From Sphagnum compactum (lineage: Eukaryota > Bryophyta > Sphagnopsida > Sphagnales): a DNA stretch of 64,000 nucleotides. How positions within the stretch are numbered: the first letter of the stretch is position 1; each line of letters opens with the position of its first letter. The position numbers and the translations under genes are program-made. The notes under the pieces are model-generated. The model was not told the origin of the DNA and made no database searches. It worked only from the letters and a program-made list of their open reading frames with translations. Positions 12,981 through 23,934 of this stretch are shown piece by piece. Where the stretch lies: assembly GCA_965153455.1 (NCBI GenBank), contig OZ234496.1:11989863-12053862 (forward strand). The letters are read 5' to 3'.

Positions 12981-13441
12981 CACAGTGAACCAGCACCCAC
13001 CAGCACACCATCCACTGGATGCCCCTTATTACTCACTTGTGGATGAACCTCTCAATTGAGTTAATTTTGGTAACCAAATTTGTAAGAAATAGGTCTCACA
13101 TATATAGATGAAAAAGTAGAAAAATAGGTAACTATTCGGTAAGTCAGTCGATGGTTTATACATAAGTAAGGGCTGTTTGTATTACTTACCTACATACAAT
13201 CTGCTTGTGGGTTTTTAGTAGATAGGTAGAAAAAAAAAGCAACCGAGCTAGCCACCGTGGTTAGCTAGGGAACTGAAACCCAACAGAAAACTGTTTTATG
13301 TTCACGTACCATTCATCTTTCATGGTGAGCTGGTGGGTTTTCATTCACTTTGATGCCATTTTGGGTCTTCCCTTCATCCCCCAAACCTTTTTTTCAACCT
13401 CTAAACATTGTTATCAGTAAAGTAATGAAAAATATTATTAG

Positions 13442-13990
13442 TCATGTGTAGGAGAAGGGCTTGAGTACGGGCCCTTCCATGATTTGAGATCTGTGCCCGA
13501 GGCCAGTTGGCTGAGGGAACGGGTCAAAAAGCAGAGTTGGGATTTTTTCACTTTGTAGAAATAGTGACAGGCTGGCTGGTACCTTCCACCACAGAAGAAC
13601 CCGCTTGCTGAAAACAGGTTTCTTCAGGCAGGTAAGGGAGTTGAAAATACAAAGGAAAAATCCAGGCAGTGCTTTACTTACGGGTATAAAATGTCGGAAC
13701 TCGGGATTAAATGCACAAGGTTTGAGAATATGTAATTTTGCTTGATTGTGTATAAGAGTGAGTCCTACATTTTGACACAACCCAACAACCAACTTTCGAC
13801 CTAGAACTTTCCACAGAATTTTTATTTTTATTTTTTTCGTGTTTTTCCTGTGATCCACTGGTCTCTCATTGTATCCGTGGGAATTCTTTTTTTTTAAAAA
13901 GAAAAATGGAGGAGTCATTTCATAAAATCCAAACACCCAGCCTTTCGTGGACAACAAGTTAAGACAAAAAAACGTGTTCTTCAAATACAC
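13442..13990 (-). other. 182-codon ORF of unknown status
   Basis: This is the longest ORF in the first 15 kb. Its translation has no recognisable domain, a low-complexity Phe/Lys stretch caused by T and A runs, and no clear codon signature. The DNA is slightly richer in G+C than its surroundings. It could be a chance ORF or part of an unrecognised element. I would not annotate it as a gene without transcript support. Confidence 0.15.
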
Positions 13991-14139
13991 TAAAAAATAA
14001 TCTTACATGGTCTTTTCGTTACTTGCATTGTACCCAATTCATTGATAAAAAAAATTAACGGACAAAGGTGGGTGTGTGCATTTGCATGCATTCCGGTTCA
14101 TGCTAATTGCAAAGATATACATAAGTATTATGAGTTATC

Positions 14140-14560
14140 CGTAAAGTCACCCTCTCTTTCAATGGGTAACATGCCCTACACTAAAATATATTGGAGCATT
14201 GTTTGTTATTGAGTAGGTATAGTAGTCATGATTCACAGCCTTTTTTTTTTTAAAATTGGCGAAATTTCGCCAAAAAGAGAAATTAAAAATTAAAAATTCG
14301 AAAATCAAGTGATTTTGGAGTTTTCCCAATCGCCAGTAGTGAGAAAAAAAATAGTACAAATCGCCAGATTTTCTATACTTGGCTTTTAATGTGAAGACAA
14401 AATATATAAAGATCATTAAGGATTTGCATTTCATATATTGTTTTATATTTTGCTAAATCTTACCAGAGACGATCGCCACATTTTCTACATATTCCTATGG
14501 ATGATTGCCACTTTGGCTACAAAATAAAAGTTCTTAAAAAGGGTTTGAAAAAGGGGGGGG
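14140..14560. repeat. Dispersed repeat, diverged copy A
   Basis: The block contains TTTTGCTAAATCTTACC, a TATGGATGATTGCCACTT word (near 14498) and a self-complementary GGCGAAATTTCGCC (near 14259). The same succession of words recurs at 14640-14885 and, in reverse, at 35800-36060. It is non-coding and looks like a non-autonomous element family. Confidence 0.5.
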
Positions 14561-14639
14561 AAGAGTTTGATAAGTTGGGTAAGAAGAGAAATTTGTGCCT
14601 GATTTGGAGATTTACTCCCTAATTAGGGGTACTTATGAA

Positions 14640-14885
14640 TTAATTAATCTGGGTGGGTGGGTTTAGCAGTGATTATTTTGGTGGCAAATTTTGGTGATTT
14701 TTTTTAAACAGGGAATTTTCCATAGAATTATTTTTTTTCAATTTAGTTTTTTTTTGCAATTACCTGCAATATGAAAGAGTGCTTAAGAGTTTTCTATTTT
14801 TATATTGTGAATATCACCAAATTTGGCTAAATACATACTTATGGATGAATGCCACTTGAGCAACATCACAAATTTGAAAAAAAAA
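14640..14885 (+). repeat. Dispersed repeat, copy B
   Basis: Shares with the reverse complement of 35800-36060 the sequence of words GGTGATTTTT, GCAATATGAAAG(A/G)GTGCTTAAGA, TTTGGCTAAATA / TTTTGCTAAATA, CTTATGGATGA and TTGAGCAACATCACAAA, in the same order and with similar spacing. No coding potential. Confidence 0.65.
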
Positions 14886-14905
14886 AAAACAAATAGAGAC
14901 ATAAA

Positions 14906-14921
14906 GGGGGGGGGGGGGGGG
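14906..14921. repeat. Poly-G tract of 16 bases
   Basis: An unbroken G run between A-rich segments, just upstream of the G+C-rich MYC promoter. Confidence 0.9.
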
Positions 14922-14989
14922 AAAAAACAAAAAACAAAACAGGAAAAAGTAAGGGAGTTACCTTCTCCCCCGTTCCAGGAATTAATCAG

Positions 14990-15320
14990 CCACCTTTGTT
15001 GGCACGTTAAATCGCGGAATGAGGGGGTTCGTGTTTGGACACATCACCGAATTCCCGGAACGAGGGGTTGGTTGAGTTGGTTTTCCGAGATTCCATCTTT
15101 TCACGTGCGGACAGAAAGCCTTTGACACGTCACTCCCCCTCCCTCCCTCCGTACGCACGTGTTTCTGCTGGGAACTTCCCACCCGCGACCACTGGTAAAA
15201 AGTCCCTTTCTTGCTCTGACCGCTGGGTTCTTAGAGAGTCTGGTCGGAAACCCGTCGGACGGTATGCCGTAGAGACTGGTCGGCAACCGTCGGACGGTGT
15301 GACGTAGGCAGCGAGGGATC
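14990..15320 (+). promoter_or_regulatory. Probable promoter of the MYC-type bHLH gene, with two G-boxes
   Basis: Base composition changes sharply from AT-rich to G+C-rich at about 14990. Palindromic CACGTG boxes lie at 15102-15107 and 15156-15161, with a related GACACGTCAC between them at about 15124. A third CACGTG lies downstream at 15857-15862. An imperfect 36-bp tandem duplication occupies 15240-15275 and 15276-15309 (shared GTCGGACGGT). CACGTG is the site usually bound by MYC-type bHLH and bZIP factors, so self-regulation is possible. The transcription start itself cannot be fixed. Confidence 0.5.
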
Positions 15321-16282
15321 TCTGGCTGCACGCCGGCAAAGCTGTGCGCTCGTCGTCTGTGTGCGGGAGCGACAGATCGGAATCATATCTGTTGTTGCAA
15401 TTTGCAATCCCACCTTTTGTGCGAGTCTGTGTGTGATGGGAATCGTGGAGTCTCGAGCTTTGTGGAAGCTGGAGTTGAGATGAAGAAGAAAACTGGTTTT
15501 GAAGATGACGCAGTTGTTGTAGCCAGCCATGGGATGTCTGTCGATGTTCCTGTTGCCGTTTGTGGTAGTCTTGCTGCTGGATTGATGTTGAATGGGAAGA
15601 TTGTGCGGGTTGTTTTTATTTGCAGTACCTGGGTCGGTGGTCTTTTGGGTGGATGGGATCTATAGAACAGTTCTTTTGTGCCGAAGGGTTTTGGGCATAC
15701 CGGTTTGACTTTCTGTAAGGTCTTCTGAGGAAGAGCAGCAGGAGGTACTTCTGGTGCAGCCGCTGCTGCTGCTGCTGGTGGGTGGTGGTGGACCCCCAAG
15801 AGGAGAATCGAGTGAAGTAGGAAGTCACAGAATCGTCGGAATTCTGCTGCTAGGGTCACGTGATAGTGGCGGCAGTCATGGAATGGGTGAGGCTCAGAGA
15901 GTTCTAGACTTCTTTCTCTTTTTTTTCTTTTTTTTTTCTTTTTTTTGGGTTTGAGAAAGGAGATCAATTCATTTGCGCCTGATGGGTTTGTAAGATTTTG
16001 TTTGCTTCTTCTTCAACTGTACCAAGCCGGGAGTGGATTGAATTTTTAGGGTTTTTGGGGAGGCAGTGATGGAGATGGTGGTGTGGGAGGAGCGACATTC
16101 TTGGACCTTGGATTTGACAAGGGTCGATGATGGAGATGGATAAGAAGATGGATCTTCAGTGTCAGAGTCCAGGAGCTGCTGCTGCCTGAAACGAGAGCCT
16201 GCCTTTTGTTTCTTCCTTTTTGCAGGACTTTGTTTGCTTGCATTTAGGGTTTAGTCTCTACCTAGTGTTTTTTTTGGAGAAA
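15320..16282 (+). other. Long G+C-rich 5' leader region of the bHLH gene
   Basis: This stretch lies between the probable promoter and the start codon. It contains CTG-repeat (15757-15777) and T-run sequence and several upstream ATGs. One is a 24-codon upstream ORF at 16069-16143. A TTTTTGCAG at 16217-16225 could be the acceptor of a leader intron. Overlapping antisense ORFs exist but carry no protein-like signature. Confidence 0.5.
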
Positions 16283-19200
16283 ATGGAAACACAGAGGATG
16301 ATGGAAGGGCACATGCGCAGCTTATGTGGGGACGAGGATATGATGATGCTGGAAGCTTTCATTGGGACTGGTGATTACAGCAGCAGCCCGTTGCCGGGTA
16401 CTAGTAATTCTGTTCAAGCTCAGGGTGGCAATCTGGCTGGAAATGGGGAGACTGCGTTGCAGCAGATGTTACAGCATTTGGTTGATGAGAGACCTGAGAA
16501 TTGGACATATGTGATTTTCTGGCAGCTGTCTTCAACACCCAGTGGAGACATGTGGGTTTTCATTTCCTTGCCATCTCTTGCCTCCATTTCACATCCTTTT
16601 TCACTCTCCCAAACACTCACCCTCCCATTTGTTATGCACCAGGCTTCCACACCCATGGTCACAGACCTTCTTGTGTAAGCTGCCAGAATACAACAAAACT
16701 TTGCTCTACTGATCCTTATGCACATTCTCCAATCTTGAGTGTTTCCAAATTGACTGACTGCAGATGTTCAGCTTGGTGGCATCCTCCTCTTTCTTCACTA
16801 TTTCTCTTGCTATTTCTCTCTCCTTCGTTTCTCAATACTGCCACCTTCTTTGCTGAAGGCAGACAGAATCTACAATATCACAAGAAGTCACTGTATGAAG
16901 GGTGGATGGTGATAGTCATAAGCCCTTGATGCTGTTGGACAGATTTGAGTTGTGACTGCAATGCCTTGTATATAGTGGCAGGATAAGGAGGGCCTTGCAG
17001 AATTGAGTTCTTGAGTAGTCTGACCTAGGATTGACATGGTTCCTCATGGCAAAACACAAACATGGCATTTGCTCTGAGCCCTAACTGGAGCTCAGAGAGG
17101 AAGCTATGTTTCCTGCACCGTCTTCTGGATGTCAGCACTGGTGTGCTGGCAAGGTGTACCTGTTTGTCCTGCATCTTGTACTTGCACAAGGTACCAATAT
17201 GATGGAAACTACAGAATCATGTCTGATTCCAAAAGTTTCTGCAGAGCTTAGTGCAGAGAGACCATATGTTTATTGAGAAAACAAAAGAGTTTCAAGTTTT
17301 AGTATGTTTGATATGTGTTTGAAATGGGAAGCATTTGTAAAGGTTGAGTTGGTGGAGGTTATGCCATGAGATTGGTGATGCCCTGGGTACTTCTGCAGTT
17401 GTTTGCCATCTCATGGAACCTGGTGCCTCAGATCTTCAGTAACATTTAGCCCTTCATTGCGTTGGTGAAAACTCAGAATCTTATGTTTGTCAAACACATT
17501 GACAACCATCAATAAGTGAAGATTATGTACATTGCTGATCTGTTGGAGAGTAATTGTGTGTGAAACAGGTTGGTATGGGGTGACGGATACTTTAAAGGTC
17601 GAGAAGAGGATCTGCTGGAGAATGAGCAGTCACAGAGAGGGTGCCGAGAAGAGGATCAGCAACTCAGAAGGAAAATACTGGGGGAGCTGCAAGCTCTTGT
17701 AGGTAGCTCAGAGGATGCTGCTGCTGCCTCATCAGGGCTTGATTATGTCACAGACACTGAATGGTTCTACCTTGTGTCCATGTCGTATTCATTTGCATGG
17801 GGGCATGGGTATGCTGTCAGTCCCCTTGAAGCTCATCCTTCTCGCTGTCACTGCACCCACCCTGTTTGTCCAATGCACAAGAGCAAACTTTCTTATTGGC
17901 AGATTTTTCTTTTGACCCTCTCTTTATTATTATTGACGATCAATATTGTCATCTCATCACCACAAAGTTGTTACATGGTGGAGTTCACAGAACCAGCAGG
18001 CTGATGGTAATCTCTGAATATGTTGTCTAATGTAGGATTCCAGGCCGGGCACTGTCAACAGGACAGCACGTGTGGCTGATTGAGGCAAACAAGGCTTCCA
18101 ACCAAATCTGTACACGTGCTCACTTGGCAATGGTACAATCAGTCCTTTCCCATCTGTTGATGTGAACTGCAGTGTGATTGATGTTGCTTTCACATTTGCA
18201 GGTTACTCTTTGTTCTTGGCCTAAAGATTTTCAGAGAGAAATAGGTACATTGTTTATGTCTGATTGGAATCATCACTATGGTCATCCAGAGAGAAAATGA
18301 AGGTGGGCAGGTAGAGTGAGTGAGAAACAGTTGGAGCAATCTCAGTTTGACTAACTTTACTTTGTCTTTGGTGCTTTCTTCTTTGATGGTTCTCTCTTTG
18401 GAGACAGATGGCTGGCATTCAGGTAACTTCATCCTTGGCAAGACCCATATCTTGTTTTCTTGTCTTAGAGATGAGTGTTGTCAGTGTGCTGCATGGTAGA
18501 CTTTCCCATGTTGGTCTTAAGTTTCCCTCTATTCTGTGTTTAATGCTTTGGTAGCTTTCATGAGTTGGTCCTCTTACTAGATCTGTCCATGTGTTCTACA
18601 CATTCCTGGTATGCTTGTAATCTCATCAATGTTTATCTGCCTTTCTATTTGGTTCAATCAGAATGATTTGCTGTTGTTGCAGACAATTTTGTGCGTACCA
18701 ACAGGAAGTGGCGTAGTTGAGCTTGGCTCAACAGATCTGGTGGGTGTCAGATCTTTTGTCCTGAGCTACTTTTCCTGCTTCTTGTGATGCTCTGCATTTT
18801 TGGGTGAGTTCTCCACTTACCTGTATCATCTAATTGGATTGTGCAGATTGCTGAGAACCTGCATGTTGTGCATAACATCAAGACGTTGTTTGATGAGACG
18901 GCATGGGGGTTCAATGATGTGGCAGCCCTATCCATGCAAGTGAATTGGAATCCAGATTTCTTGCAGCCAAGTTCAAGCAATGCAAACATGACAGTTACAA
19001 ATGGTTCTACATCCAACCCCAGTTTAATCAGTACTGCTTCAGGTGTGGCAACAGGTTCTAGAGGATATTTCCAGATGGACAAGATGGTTTCCTCAATGGC
19101 AAGTACAAACATGGAGTCATTTGACTCCTTTTGGTCTGAAGATTTCCCCTTTAGTAGTGATGTAGTATCCGCTGACACTGTTGACAAGGAGCATGCCCTT

Positions 19201-21044
19201 CGTGGCTTGTCACCTTTTACTGTAGATAGATCACCTCTATATGAAGACAGGCACTCGTTACTTGCATCAAGTCCTCCAACCCCAATCCTAAGTTCAGTCT
19301 CAGAGGTGAAGCCTTCAGTGTTGCCGCATGGTATAGCTACTAGATCTTTAGTTCCACTGGAAAGGCCCTCATCAGCAAGTAGGATAGAAAGGCCACAAAT
19401 CAACCTCCTTACAAGTTATGGCTACACACAGCAGAAGGATGTTCAGGAGGTGACAGAGATTTCCAAACATTTTGAGCCAAAACAGTCTATGACACTAATC
19501 CAGCCAGTGCTAGAGGAGAAGGTGCCTACCATTCACACAAGGGGCCATGACATGAAGATTTTGGCTGGGAAGCCTAGTCCTGTTTTGAAATCACAACAGC
19601 AACAGCCTATAGAAATCAAGGGACCTCCCACCCATAATGTTTTTGGGCGCTCCAGTATTGATCAATCAGAACTTGATTGTATTGAGTCTGAATCTGAGGT
19701 TACTTTCAAAGACAGTGTCGAGTGCAGCTTGAGCATTGGTCCAAGGCCGCCTCGCAAACGTGGCCGTAAACCTGCAAATGACAGGGAGGAGCCTCTCAAC
19801 CATGTGCAGGCAGAGCGCCAACGGCGAGAAAAACTCAACCAGCGCTTTTATGCATTGCGGGCTGTTGTACCCAATGTTTCAAAGGTGCCCACCCACAACT
19901 TATCCTCACCATCCTGTCTTTATCTTGGTAGCAAAAGTAGCATAGAGGTGTACTTCACCTGTAGTAGGTTGTTGTGAGCTTCTGCAGAAGTTGTCATTTT
20001 CCTGAGGCTGCTGTTCATCTGGTCATTAGCAGCCTTCAGAAAATCTGAATAGCTTCTCATTTTCACTGCTGTGCTCCCACAGATGGACAAGGCGTCATTA
20101 TTAGGTGATGCAATAACATATATCCAAGAGTTGCAACGGAAGCTCCAGGAATCAGAATCCCAAATCGAGGAACTCCAGAGTCGTTGTGCAAGTGACTCAT
20201 CAAACAAGCCTGGACATGATAGGACACCAGTTCCTATCATCACAGTGACCACATCCAACTCCACAAAAGAGGAATTTCACCCAAATTCTGAGAGGAGTGC
20301 CAAGGGTGCTGCAGCACCATTGTTGAGAGAACTTTTGGTAGAAGAGAAACCCACACTGAATGTGCACATCATGGGACAGGAGGCCATGATTCGGCTGAAC
20401 TGTTTGAAGCATATTTATACTATTGCTGATGTAATTTTGGCATTGCAAGACCTACGCTTGGAGATCAAACACTCGAACACATCTACAGTGGACAACACAA
20501 TGCTACATATTGTGATTGTTAAGGTAAAATTGGCAGGACCCAAGTGTCTCTGGCACTGAATTTAAATGTGATACTAAAAAATCTGGCTTAAAAACACACT
20601 GAAAGGACTAGCAACTTAACAGATGGGAAATGGGAAAGTGCTTGATTTTCATCATACGTAACATGTTGGATGACAGTACCCAACTCTCTTGGCACCCACA
20701 GTGCAGAGAATTCAAAGAGGACGTTCATGTGAGAGTGAAGAAGCTTACAACAGATCAGTTGCTGCTTTTAGTTTTCCAATTACTACATTTGGAAATAATT
20801 ATTTTGTGGTCATAGGTGCCCATCTTCAAAGGTGAGGGTTTAGTGTTAGTCATAATTTGACAAACAAAAGAAGTCTGATCAATATAGGTGTAGCCTAATG
20901 ATAAAGAAGGGGTGTGCTGTTGAGTGGCAGATGAAGTTGGCAGAACTATTGACAAAGGAGCAGCTTGTTGTTTCACTGGAGAGTGCACTTCAGACCAGAG
21001 GTATGGTGAAGCAAAGACAAGCCTTTCAACTTGCTGGAGATTAA
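16283..21044 (+). CDS. MYC-type bHLH transcription factor (subgroup IIIe/IIId-like), eight exons
   Basis: Proposed exons are 16283-16551, 17569-17808, 18036-18132, 18408-18422, 18683-18739, 18847-19884, 20083-20523 and 20931-21044. All introns are GT-AG and the phases agree, giving 756 residues. Residues ~60-235 form the bHLH-MYC_N domain: ENWTYVIFWQ, VWGDGYFKG, VTDTEWFYLVSMSYSF (activation-domain core) and GVVELGSTDL. A basic stretch RPPRKRGRKP near 525-534 is a probable nuclear signal. The bHLH starts near 541 with the H545-E549-R553 triad that reads G-box DNA, then KLNQRFYALRAVVPNVSK and MDKASLLGDAITYIQEL across the intron 6 junction. An ACT-like domain follows (NVHIMGQEAMIRL, near 660-735). 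In seed plants such factors act in jasmonate signalling through JAZ and MED25 partners; that role here is inferred. Seed-plant MYC2-type genes usually lack introns, so the gene structure is unusual. The last exon has an alternative (see 20702-20815). Confidence 0.88.
16552..17568 (+). other. Intron 1 of the bHLH gene
   Basis: A 1,017-nt phase-2 intron with donor GTGGGT and acceptor AAACAG. Joining its ends restores the family sequence SGDM-LVWGDGY. The short ORFs inside it have no family similarity. Confidence 0.8.
18408..18422 (+). other. 15-nt microexon of the bHLH gene
   Basis: Exon of 15 nt, ATGGCTGGCATTCAG, flanked by GAGACAG and GTAACT. It codes MAGIQ in phase 0. Without it exon 3 (ending HLAM) would join straight to TILCVP. 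With it, the six residues between HLA and TILC match in number those found between LLA and the TVVC motif in TT8/GL3-type bHLH proteins. The length agreement and clean splice sites are the evidence. Confidence 0.8.
20702..20815 (+). other. Alternative last exon candidate of the bHLH gene
   Basis: After an acceptor (GGCACCCACAG) an open phase-0 stretch of 37 codons plus TAG contains VRVKKLTTDQLLLLV. It resembles the LTxEQL end of the ACT-like domain. The preferred last exon (20931-21044) has ELLTKEQLVVSLESAL, is also 114 nt, and gives spacing to the preceding VIVK closer to known MYC proteins. The two may be alternative or duplicated last exons, or this one may be a relic. Confidence 0.4.
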
Positions 21045-21339
21045 CTTTGTAAAATATCACTGTAAAACTATGTCTTGACATGAACCTTCACCGTGATATG
21101 TATAGCTTTAGCCTGACTTGGTAATTCACATTCTCATTACTTGTAGCGACCTTCCTTGCCAGCCATAACACTCAAGGGTTTGGAGGATTTGGAAGTTTCG
21201 TCACCAAAAATATGTAGAATCATTAGAGTGTTGTATTTATGAAACTTCCCTAATGGCCTTTTGACAGTCCATTCCAATGGCATCATAGCTTCTTTATGGG
21301 CCTCCCTGCACATTGATAGATTGTTCGAGCCCAATGTCT

Positions 21340-21890
21340 TTGGCCCCCACTTCCCTCTTGCAGTTGGACAATAGGTGAACTTGGCCAAATGAGACAATGG
21401 ATGAACTTCAGAAAGAAAAGGAATGAACCCCAGGGAGTTCGACAATTGTGAACATTAAGGATGGGGGAGAATGAATGAATGTAGCGAAGTTGGCCTAACT
21501 TTCTTGAGGAAATGGAACAATGGATGAACTCAAGAAAGTTGGACAATTCGTGGGACAATGAATGAACGCAGCAAAGTTGGCCTAACTTTCTCGAGGAAAT
21601 GGGACAATGGATTAACTCAAAAAAGTTGGACAATTGGTGGGGGAATGAATTAATGTAACAAAGTTGGCCCAACTCTCATGAGGAAATGGGACAATGGATG
21701 GACTCAAGAAAGTTGGACAATTGCTGAACATAAGTACTGAAGTTGGCCCAACTTGCCTCAGGAAGGTGAACAGTGGTTGGAATTGGGGAAATGGGACAAT
21801 GGGTGAACCCATAGAAGTGAGAGAATGGATGACTCATCAAATCCGGAAAAGTTGGACAATGGATGAAAATGAAGCTAATTTGGGGAGGGT
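21340..21890. repeat. ~88-bp minisatellite with a palindromic core
   Basis: At least three and a half copies are visible from about 21465. Each has AAGTTGGCC(T/C)AACTT (nearly self-complementary), then GAGGAAATGGGACAATGGAT and CTCAAGAAAGTTGGACAATT. More diverged copies extend on both sides. It lies 0.3 kb after the bHLH stop codon, so it could fall in or just past the 3' untranslated region. Confidence 0.85.
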
Positions 21891-23934
21891 AAAACAAAAC
21901 CCCAACTTTCCCAACTGAACTTTTTGCACACTTCCTTGGGTCCATCCATTCTCAGACTTCTTCAATTATTTCCATTTTCATCCAGATGTAGTATGTACCC
22001 ACAACTAATTAACTATAGAGTCACAATATACTATGATACTAGTTGACATGCAACTTTGGGGAAACCACATGTTATTCTCTCACCCCCTTTGGTAGGTGAG
22101 CTTACCAATTTTGTGACATGCAAATGTATTCCATGCCTTTCTTTGATAGGTCATTTTGTGTTGAGGTGTGACTATCACTTTTTTCTTTTTGTTAGGCAAT
22201 GCATTTAAGTGAGGACTATGCATTCACTTGGGTTTTCTACACCTTGATGTGAAAAGTAGCTCACACAATTTTCAGTCAACACCCATCCCAATTTGATAGG
22301 TAGTCACTCAATTACTTCCACTTAAGTTACAGGAGGAAAACAATCAAAGAGGCACTTGGATGCTATCCTCAAAATCTTATGGGAGCCATGTTGATTTTCT
22401 TCACACCTTGATGTGGATAATTGGTTAATAATTATCCAACAAGCTTAAGTTCAAATGTGGTACCCATGCCTACTCAAACTTAGATTATGCTAAAGGCATT
22501 TTGATGCTGCTTGATTGAGAGCTCCAACATACCATAGTTACTTATTGCTCTCTATGGTATGCTTTTGATGGTGCCAACAATGGACTGCCTTGATACCACT
22601 AATTTAAGCTAGAAATGAAAATTCAAAAGAGGGGCTGGAGAAAAAACCATTGGATTGGTATATGTAAACCATGAGTGCGGTTCCATATTTATCCCTCCCC
22701 TCCACCCAAGATTCCCTAACCTAGACGTACATATAGCCAATGCATTTGTGAAGGAGAAATGGGAGATATACACCTTAGCATCACAGGCACATAATAACTT
22801 AGATGTTCCTGACAATGAATATCACTTACCAATAATGACTGGCTTTGCAATGGGTGTGCGCTGAATCTACCACTCAGCAATTTTACCTGCTATCTTCAAT
22901 ACCTAATTTAGCTGCAACAGGAGACACCACATATACCTTTCACCAAAAGCATGTGTAACATATTGGCCAAGCACAAAATAGCTGTAAAGTGTTCGATGTG
23001 GCATTGGACTTCAAGTTGTTTCATGACAACGTGCTCAATAAGAAAAAGCTTTTCTCAGACTTTTAGAAACTACTTTGATTTTATGGTAAAACTCTTTTAA
23101 TTGTGCTTGAATTGACTGGTTTTCAATGAAGAATACTTGGTGCATTGGTTTACAACTAATTTCAGTGGAAGGACTGAGGTTGAAGTATGATGAAAATAAC
23201 TTTCACCACCTATTCCTTTTCCTAATAGCCATTTTTCTTTGACTGTCAACCTGTGTAAAGTGCCTTCAAACTTTTGGAATGGAGGAATATAAGGTTAAGC
23301 TTGGGAAAATTATTTTCCAGATTGGGGGATTCAACAATTTGACCACCCTTGTTGCATGAACTGAATCAAAAAAGTGTTGCATTGTGAAGGTTTAGGGGTT
23401 AGAGTTGCTCCAGTGTGATAGTCATGGGGACAACCACCCCAACTTTTTCTTTTGAAAGCCACTTCCTCATTGACATGGCAGAGAATGTATGGGAGCTGAC
23501 CCAACTGCAATGAAAACAGAAAAGCTTGCATCTAGAAGAAGGATCTCCCATGCACAAGCATATGTACCAAGCCTTATAAGGAGGAGTCCAAGACAAGTCC
23601 AGTAGCATCTCCAAGTGCAGATTTGAAGCTCCAGTACATGCAAGAACCAGCACAGCTTCAATAGTCAAGTGGTGTTATAGGCCAGACTTACTGTATGCAT
23701 ATTTCAAAAATATATCATATATGTATGAAGTGTAGCAAGTCTATACTGTAGATCTCAGTATAACTTAGCACCCAAGATTGAACTATCTTCTCTAGATTTG
23801 GATGCACTTGAGATCATGAAAAAAAACATTAGTTGACAGCTTAGAGACTTAGTTGTATAATTAGTGTTGGGTCATATGGTTTGTGGGCTTGCTGTGCGGG
23901 TAAGTAAGTTAGTAAAGTTTGTTCAGCTTGCACA
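21890..23934. other. Spacer between bHLH gene and polyphenol oxidase
   Basis: No coding exon is recognised. A TATATCATATATGTATG stretch near 23709-23725 is a possible TATA region for the oxidase gene about 0.2 kb downstream. Short ORFs on both strands show no motif. Confidence 0.45.

Noticed and set aside
13442-13990. 182-codon minus-strand ORF as a real gene
   Set aside because: No domain, homopolymer-derived Phe/Lys runs, no promoter or splice evidence; kept only as a low-confidence feature.
15383-15967. 194-codon minus-strand ORF in the MYC leader region
   Set aside because: Low-complexity Lys and Ala runs from T-run and CTG-repeat DNA; the plus-strand leader explains the composition.
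18747-19403. 218-codon minus-strand ORF
   Set aside because: Antisense shadow of MYC exon 6, which has clear family motifs on the plus strand.
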